NCBI RefSeq assembly: GCF_002432345.1
Contig: NZ_DJDT01000122.1
Location: forward strand, 1 to 9,692
Source: Pedobacter sp. UBA5917
GTDB lineage: Bacteria > Bacteroidota > Bacteroidia > Sphingobacteriales > Sphingobacteriaceae
Direction of reading: 5' to 3'
Length of the DNA: 9,692 nt
Shown here: positions 5,789-9,692 of the stretch, in pieces
Layout of the letters: every line of letters starts with the position of its first letter
Position numbering within the stretch: the stretch's first letter is position 1
Notes under the pieces: generated by a model
Database searches by the model: none
What the model was told of the DNA's origin: nothing
The model's input: only the letters and a program-made list of their open reading frames with translations
Made by a program: the position numbers and the translations under genes

Positions 5789-7699
5789 TTATCTCATCAG
5801 CATTACCCAGCCGGTATAGGTTTTAAAGTCTTCATTTAAATAAACACTGTAATAATATACCGCCGGCGGGAGGTCTTTTCCATTCATTTTGCCATCCCAG
5901 GGTTTAAAAGTGCCGGTACTTTGATAAACCAGCTGACCGTAGCGGTTAGTGACTTTTATAATTGGATTGGGAAAGGCCGAAGCCGCAGGGATATTCCAGG
6001 TATCGTTTGTACCGTCGCCATTTGGTGTAAAAGTATTTGGGATAACCACTTTCGGGTAAACTTTTATAAAAACATCATCACTGCTATTGGTACAACCCAG
6101 GTTGGATACCACATTTAAAGTGTAAGTAATGTCCTTTGGTGGCGTGGCAACAGGGTTTAATTTTGTAGCATCATCGAGATAATCGGATGGCATCCAATAA
6201 TACGTAACGTTATCGCCACTTGCTTTGCCACTTAAGGTAATGCTTTGTCCGGTCACTATTTTTTGATCTGCTCCGGCATCTGCTCCTGCATTTTTATTTA
6301 CGTTGATGGTAATCTGTTCTGTTGCTGAGCAGCCTCCATTCGAAACCTGAACGGTATAAGTGGTTGTTTCGGTAGGTTTAGCTATCGGATTGGAAATTTG
6401 TGGATCGGATAAGCCTGTTGATGGTTGCCAAAGATAAGCAGTACCGCCCCCAGCTTCGAGTTGAATCGATTGCCCTTCGCAAATGCTTGCTGTTTGTATA
6501 TTGGTTGTGGCAATTACCGGATCTAATACCTGGGCAAATACCGTTTTTGGTTGTGCCGTACATCCATTTGTGGTAACCAGTACGGTATAATTGCCTTCCA
6601 TAGCTTTGGTGGCGTTCGGAATAATGGGGTTTTGGTCGGAAGAAAAGATTTGGCCATTTGGATCTGTCCAGCTGTAGCTTGTTCCGCCAGATGCATTGAA
6701 CCGGATGGTGCCGCCAATACAAACCGGAGTAGGATTTCCAGCTACAGCAATTGGAAATGGATTAACATTAACCGTTAATGGCGATCCGGCAATCCTGCAG
6801 TTTGGCGAATTGATGTTATTGCCATCGCCAACCAGTAAACGGTATTGATAAACACCTTTAACTGCGTTTACAAATGGGACGGTAATTTCTGTGGTTTGCT
6901 CATTGGGCACATCTGTAAAGCCACTGCCCGTATTTACCTGCCATTGGTACCTTGGGTTTGAGTAAACACCTGGTGTAACATCGGTTTTGAAATTGAATGT
7001 AGCACTATTACCTTCACACAATTGAGCCGATGTTGAAGCATTTCCTGTTATCGATGGTATTAATGTTGGTCCGCAGGCACTAAACGTAATATCATCCAAT
7101 GCTAAATCGTTCCCATTTCCTCCAGGATTTTGGTTGGTCATTTTTAAGGTGATGATTCCTAAATTAGTTGGTGTAACAAATGTTGTGGCGTATCTGATCC
7201 AACCCGTGTTTTCAGGGATGTCATTGGTTGAAAATGGCACTGGAAGTATGTCTACCCCATTATTTTGTATCGAAAATTTAACATTGGGCCGGATGCCGCG
7301 ATCTCTTAAAATATTGATAATCCATGCAGAAAATTCGTAGGTGGTATTGGGGCAAAGATCGGTAACAATAGTCTGATAAAATACTCCGAGATCACCTGAG
7401 GCATTAACCACCATCATGTAGCCGTTAGGATCGTTTGGTGTGTGGTTTACAATGTTTTGAAGCCAGCCCGGATTTAGGCCAGCCGTAGTTTTGGTAATAG
7501 TGTATTCGCCATCGGTGGTAGATCTGTTGGTATAAATGTAGTTGGTAATACCACCGGGTAGAGGCGCTCCGAAGGTACTGCTGCCGGAACCGAAAGTTTC
7601 ATTTTTAATCGGATCGCCCAGTGTACCATTACATTGGGCCTCTGCGCGAAAACAAAATAGAACAAGAAAGAGAATTAAAATTAAATGGAGATAACGCAT
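5789..7699 (-). CDS. Secreted multi-Ig-domain protein with T9SS type-B sorting domain
   Basis: A 636-residue surface or secreted protein. The signal peptide is residues 1-21 (hydrophobic core LHLILILFLVLF, cleavage likely after AEA). The N-terminal beta-rich domain, about 22-209, ends in NDLALDDITFSACGP, like galactose-binding or carbohydrate-binding sandwiches. Tandem Ig/PKD-like modules follow at about 212-313, 314-391, 392-468 and 470-548, with repeated signatures such as CEGNSATF, CIGGTIRF and CEGQSIQL and closing strands like YTVLVTTNGC. The C-terminal domain (about 551-636) starts VIPNTFTPNGDGTNDTW and contains YGQLVYQS, WDGKMNGKDLPPAVYYY and GWVMLMR. That is the gliding-motility-associated type-B signal, which directs export by the type IX system. 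An adhesin or matrix role is inferred. No porP/sprF-type partner lies beside it. It ends 27 bases before the small protein-ftsE pair. Confidence 0.93.
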   Translation of the reverse strand: MRYLHLILILFLVLFCFRAEAQCNGTLGDPIKNETFGSGSSTFGAPLPGGITNYIYTNRSTTDGEYTITKTTAGLNPGWLQNIVNHTPNDPNGYMMVVNASGDLGVFYQTIVTDLCPNTTYEFSAWIINILRDRGIRPNVKFSIQNNGVDILPVPFSTNDIPENTGWIRYATTFVTPTNLGIITLKMTNQNPGGNGNDLALDDITFSACGPTLIPSITGNASTSAQLCEGNSATFNFKTDVTPGVYSNPRYQWQVNTGSGFTDVPNEQTTEITVPFVNAVKGVYQYRLLVGDGNNINSPNCRIAGSPLTVNVNPFPIAVAGNPTPVCIGGTIRFNASGGTSYSWTDPNGQIFSSDQNPIIPNATKAMEGNYTVLVTTNGCTAQPKTVFAQVLDPVIATTNIQTASICEGQSIQLEAGGGTAYLWQPSTGLSDPQISNPIAKPTETTTYTVQVSNGGCSATEQITINVNKNAGADAGADQKIVTGQSITLSGKASGDNVTYYWMPSDYLDDATKLNPVATPPKDITYTLNVVSNLGCTNSSDDVFIKVYPKVVIPNTFTPNGDGTNDTWNIPAASAFPNPIIKVTNRYGQLVYQSTGTFKPWDGKMNGKDLPPAVYYYSVYLNEDFKTYTGWVMLMR

Positions 7700-7756
7700 T
7701 GCTTAAAGGGCATTTAGCGAATATCCAAATAAAAAACTGTAATTCAATTTGTTCCG

Positions 7757-8773
7757 TTAATTCAGTCCGTTCAAAAATTCAATAGTATTCACATTATCAG
7801 CATAATCCCATAACTTAGGATGCTGACTTTGGCCAAAATCAAAAGTATTATCGCCTAGCGGAGATTTGGTAATGATGCATTGGATATTGTCTGATTGTTC
7901 CTTTAATTTATCTTCAACCACTTTCAGATTTTCGTATTCTTCGTAAAAAAGAACAGCCAGGGGTGAGGTTAAACTTTCATCTTCTTTTAACAGCAAAAAG
8001 CCATTATCATAGTGTTTGGCTGCATTAACCAGGTATATAGATTTATTATAATCGTAATTGTTGTTGTATTTAAAATGGTTGATAATGGGTTGAAAGCTTT
8101 CAATACCCTCATATAAATTGGCGATATCGTAACCTTTCGGGAAATAAATTTTAGATACATTCCTGCAGCCCAGACCGAAATAATCAAAAATATCGGCACC
8201 TAAATGCTGTATATCCTCAAAACTTTCCGAACCATCCAAAACGGCCACGCTGTTTCTGTTTTTGCGGATAATATTGGGCACTTTGCCAAAATAATAATCA
8301 AAATAACGCGATGAATTGTTACTGCCAGTGGCAATAACGGCGTCAAAATCTTTTAAACGCTCTACATATTCAATTTTAGCTTCAAAAGCAGGCTCTATTT
8401 TAACCAGTTCGGCCAATACAGCTTTAATTAGTTTATCATCAGCCGACGAAAGTTTGATCAATGCGATATTTCCGGTAGCTAAAACGGATAAAACATCGTG
8501 CAAACCCACCAACGGAATGTTGCCGGCTAAGATTAAACCAACCTTTTTAGGGGAGGTACTTATCTTCACAGATTCGAACCATAAAGCCAAATCAGTAGCA
8601 TTTAGCATCTCCGAAAATGATAAAATAGATTTTTTTATATTTTCCTGTGTAAACCACGCATTGGCACTTTCGGCACTATAAATTGCATTTCCCAGTATGT
8701 CAGTGGGGTTTGTAAGCTTTTTACCAAGTTGAACGAATGCGTTTATGGCTTTTTCGTGAGTTAATGCTGACAT
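7757..8773 (-). CDS. Acyl-CoA reductase (LuxC-like, aldehyde dehydrogenase superfamily)
   Basis: A 338-residue protein of the LuxC/acyl-CoA reductase family. Members use NADPH to reduce acyl thioesters or acyl-CoA to the aldehyde through a cysteine acyl-enzyme intermediate. Recognisable parts are the cofactor-binding region VGLILAGNIPLVGLHDVL (78-95), the segment ALIKLSS (104-110), VIATGSNNSSRYFDYYFG (146-163) followed by RKNRNSVAVLDG, and the likely catalytic Cys203 in YFGLGCRNVSK. It is shorter than bacterial luminescence LuxC (about 480 residues), as is usual for the Bacteroidota form. There is no luxAB or luxD/E nearby, so luminescence is not implied. It is soluble with no signal peptide. 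It is divergent from a ferredoxin with which it shares a promoter region. The natural substrate is not known from sequence. Confidence 0.9.
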   Translation of the reverse strand: MSALTHEKAINAFVQLGKKLTNPTDILGNAIYSAESANAWFTQENIKKSILSFSEMLNATDLALWFESVKISTSPKKVGLILAGNIPLVGLHDVLSVLATGNIALIKLSSADDKLIKAVLAELVKIEPAFEAKIEYVERLKDFDAVIATGSNNSSRYFDYYFGKVPNIIRKNRNSVAVLDGSESFEDIQHLGADIFDYFGLGCRNVSKIYFPKGYDIANLYEGIESFQPIINHFKYNNNYDYNKSIYLVNAAKHYDNGFLLLKEDESLTSPLAVLFYEEYENLKVVEDKLKEQSDNIQCIITKSPLGDNTFDFGQSQHPKLWDYADNVNTIEFLNGLN

Positions 8774-8803
8774 ATTTAGAATTATTATTAATTGATTATA
8801 TCT

Positions 8804-8824
8804 TATATTTGCGGTGCAAAGGTA
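8804..8824. promoter_or_regulatory. Overlapping face-to-face promoter boxes for acyl-CoA reductase and ferredoxin
   Basis: On the plus strand TATATTTG (8804-8811) fits the Bacteroidota -7 box and lies 40 bases before the ferredoxin ATG. On the minus strand TACCTTTG (8824 down to 8817) fits the same consensus and lies 43 bases before the reductase ATG. Together they form an inverted repeat whose centre is TTTGC-GGT-GCAAA. Each start site would therefore fall inside the opposite box. The -33 elements are weak on both sides. Confidence 0.65.
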
Positions 8825-8851
8825 AACTAAGCAAAAGAATTAGACGAAAAC

Positions 8852-9202
8852 ATGGCAATTAAAATAACAGATGAGTGTATAAATTGTGGGGCTTGCGAAC
8901 CGGAATGTCCAAATAACGCAATTTACGATGCCGGTACTGCATGGCGTTTTTCTGATGGTACCAATTTAGAAGGTATCATTGATTTTGGTAATCAACAAAT
9001 CGAAGCTGACGCGTCTCAGGAAGCGGTTTCTGATGAAGTATATTACATTGTATCCGATAAGTGTACTGAATGTAAAGGTTTTCATGATGAGCCTCAATGT
9101 GCAGCGGTTTGCCCTGTTGATTGTTGTGTGGATGACGAAGATATCCGCGAAACAGAAGAAGAATTATTGGCTAAAAAAGCTTGGTTACACCAGGAAGGAT
9201 AG
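8852..9202 (+). CDS. Two-cluster [4Fe-4S] ferredoxin
   Basis: A 116-residue low-potential electron carrier of the bacterial 2[4Fe-4S] type. The first motif is CINCGACEPECP (Cys9, 12, 15, 19). The second is CTECKGFHDEPQCAAVCP (Cys71, 74, 83, 87), with the C-x2-C-x8-C-x3-CP spacing of Allochromatium-type ferredoxins and further cysteines at 91-92. As usual for the fold, Cys19 and Cys87 are expected to bind the opposite cluster. Between the motifs is an ~50-residue acidic insert, and the end is an acidic helix (about 96-113). It is cytoplasmic. It is divergent from the acyl-CoA reductase, an arrangement I recall as recurrent in Bacteroidota. Whether it feeds that enzyme, which should use NADPH, is unproven. 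A clear terminator follows. Confidence 0.96.
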   Translation: MAIKITDECINCGACEPECPNNAIYDAGTAWRFSDGTNLEGIIDFGNQQIEADASQEAVSDEVYYIVSDKCTECKGFHDEPQCAAVCPVDCCVDDEDIRETEEELLAKKAWLHQEG

Positions 9203-9224
9203 TCTTTATCAAATATTTACAATC

Positions 9225-9253
9225 AAAGTCTCGCATAAAGCGGGACTTTTTTT
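9225..9253 (+). terminator. Intrinsic terminator of the ferredoxin gene
   Basis: The stem AAAGTCTCGC (9225-9234) pairs with GCGGGACTTT (9240-9249), with a single T-G pair and a 5-nt ATAAA loop. The stem runs into a T-tract ending at 9253. It lies 22 bases after the ferredoxin stop and has the standard shape of a Rho-independent terminator. Confidence 0.92.
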
Positions 9254-9349
9254 GTTTAAAGAGGTTTTGGTTTTTATACTACGGATGCACGGAAGGCACA
9301 ATAACCAATAATCAATTTTCAATACCCAATAATCTATTTCGATTTATAA

Positions 9350-9434
9350 AAGCCTTAATGTTCTTAATTTCTTAATTGTCAGACGATAGAAAATACCCTG
9401 GTGTAAAAGATCCTTCGACTCCGCTCAGGATGAC
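9350..9434. repeat. Composite repeat, unit 1
   Basis: It begins with a 34-nt segment (9350-9383, starting AAGCCTTAATGTTCTTAATT). After a 25-nt spacer comes the short palindrome GATCCTTCGACTCCGCTC followed by AGGATGAC (9409-9434). The palindrome arms are ATCCT (9410-9414) and AGGAT (9427-9431). The same two parts recur in the same order at 9552-9636. Confidence 0.75.
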
Positions 9435-9551
9435 AAATCGCAAAGAAGGGCAATTTGCAGTTACTGATGAACCAATGGGCAGTGAACCGGTAAACAGTTT
9501 TCAGTTGGTCGTTTGCAGTTACCAATGAGCCAATGATTAATAAATAATGTC

Positions 9552-9636
9552 AAGCCTTAATGTTCTTAATTCCTTAATGGTCAGAATATGGAGGAATAAC
9601 GCAGCTGAAAAAATCCTTCGACAAGCTCAGGATGAC
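9552..9636. repeat. Composite repeat, unit 2
   Basis: The 34-nt segment at 9552-9585 matches 9350-9383 at 32 of 34 positions by eye. After a 27-nt unrelated spacer comes the short palindrome ATCCTTCGACAAGCTC followed by AGGATGAC (9613-9636), with arms ATCCT (9613-9617) and AGGAT (9629-9633). The palindrome loop differs from unit 1 (ACAAG in place of ACTCCG), while the arms are identical. Confidence 0.75.
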
Positions 9637-9692
9637 AACCACGAGGAAAGGAATTTCCGATAACAATTAATTTTTGCCACGGATGCACGGAT

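Larger units (their letters stand above)
9254..9692. other. Gene-free repeat-rich region at the right end
   Basis: About 440 bases with no credible gene; the open frames here are short and run through repeats. It contains ACGGATGCACGGA twice (9281-9293 and 9679-9691), CAATAACC/CAATAATC-type words near 9300-9335, a composite repeat present twice (9350-9434 and 9552-9636), and a further pair beginning TTTGCAGTTAC (9454-9479 and 9512-9537). It looks like an accumulation of short interspersed repeats downstream of the ferredoxin terminator. Confidence 0.7.

Noticed and set aside
6378..6778. Several frames on both strands inside the secreted Ig-domain protein
   Set aside because: They are shadows of an intact 636-residue gene with a clear signal peptide and C-terminal domain; no frameshift is needed.
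7757..8773. Bacterial luminescence (lux) operon
   Set aside because: Only a short LuxC-type reductase is present, with no luxA, luxB, luxD or luxE nearby; such reductases occur widely without luminescence.
8979..9375. Two frames overlapping and following the ferredoxin gene
   Set aside because: One is an out-of-frame reading of the ferredoxin and its terminator; the other reads the terminator T-tract and intergenic repeats.
9350..9636. Possible CRISPR array from the repeated segments
   Set aside because: Only two units, more than 200 nt apart, with uneven composition and no cas genes; interspersed repeats explain them better.

Overview
The window looks like ordinary chromosome from a Bacteroidota bacterium, most likely Sphingobacteriaceae (Pedobacter or Mucilaginibacter type). 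This rests on four observations: a secreted multi-Ig protein ending in a type IX secretion type-B sorting domain, TAnnTTTG promoter boxes, AT-rich intergenic DNA full of short palindromic repeats, and a LuxC-type acyl-CoA reductase divergent from a small two-cluster ferredoxin. The genus is inferred from gene content and general look, not from a database match.

Layout, left to right. Positions 1-172 hold no gene but carry a run of small dyads that I read as a structured intergenic repeat. A DUF72 protein and a three-helix membrane protein follow on the minus strand. A DUF3829-type lipoprotein lies on the plus strand (1452-2402), with one copy of an ~83-bp long-hairpin repeat on each side. On the minus strand come dnaJ and grpE, which encode the co-chaperone and nucleotide-exchange factor of the DnaK system; dnaK itself is not here. 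Next, also on the minus strand, are ftsE, a conserved-looking small protein whose stop is 3 bases from the ftsE start, and a 636-residue secreted adhesin-like protein. The right part has a minus-strand acyl-CoA reductase and a plus-strand ferredoxin, transcribed divergently from overlapping face-to-face promoter boxes. A clear intrinsic terminator follows the ferredoxin, and the last ~440 bases are non-coding repeat debris.

The genes fall into small functional groups: protein folding (grpE, dnaJ), cell division or envelope ABC transport (small protein plus ftsE), surface display (adhesin), and acyl or aldehyde redox chemistry (reductase, ferredoxin). No phage, transposase, CRISPR array, toxin-antitoxin or defence locus is visible. 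The most unusual content is intergenic. At least four kinds of repeated or hairpin-forming sequence are interspersed in under 10 kb, including a composite repeat present twice in the same order near the right end. I saw no strong evidence of a new multi-gene system. The best candidates for new biology are the repeat families, the overlapping divergent promoter and the uncharacterised small protein coupled to ftsE.
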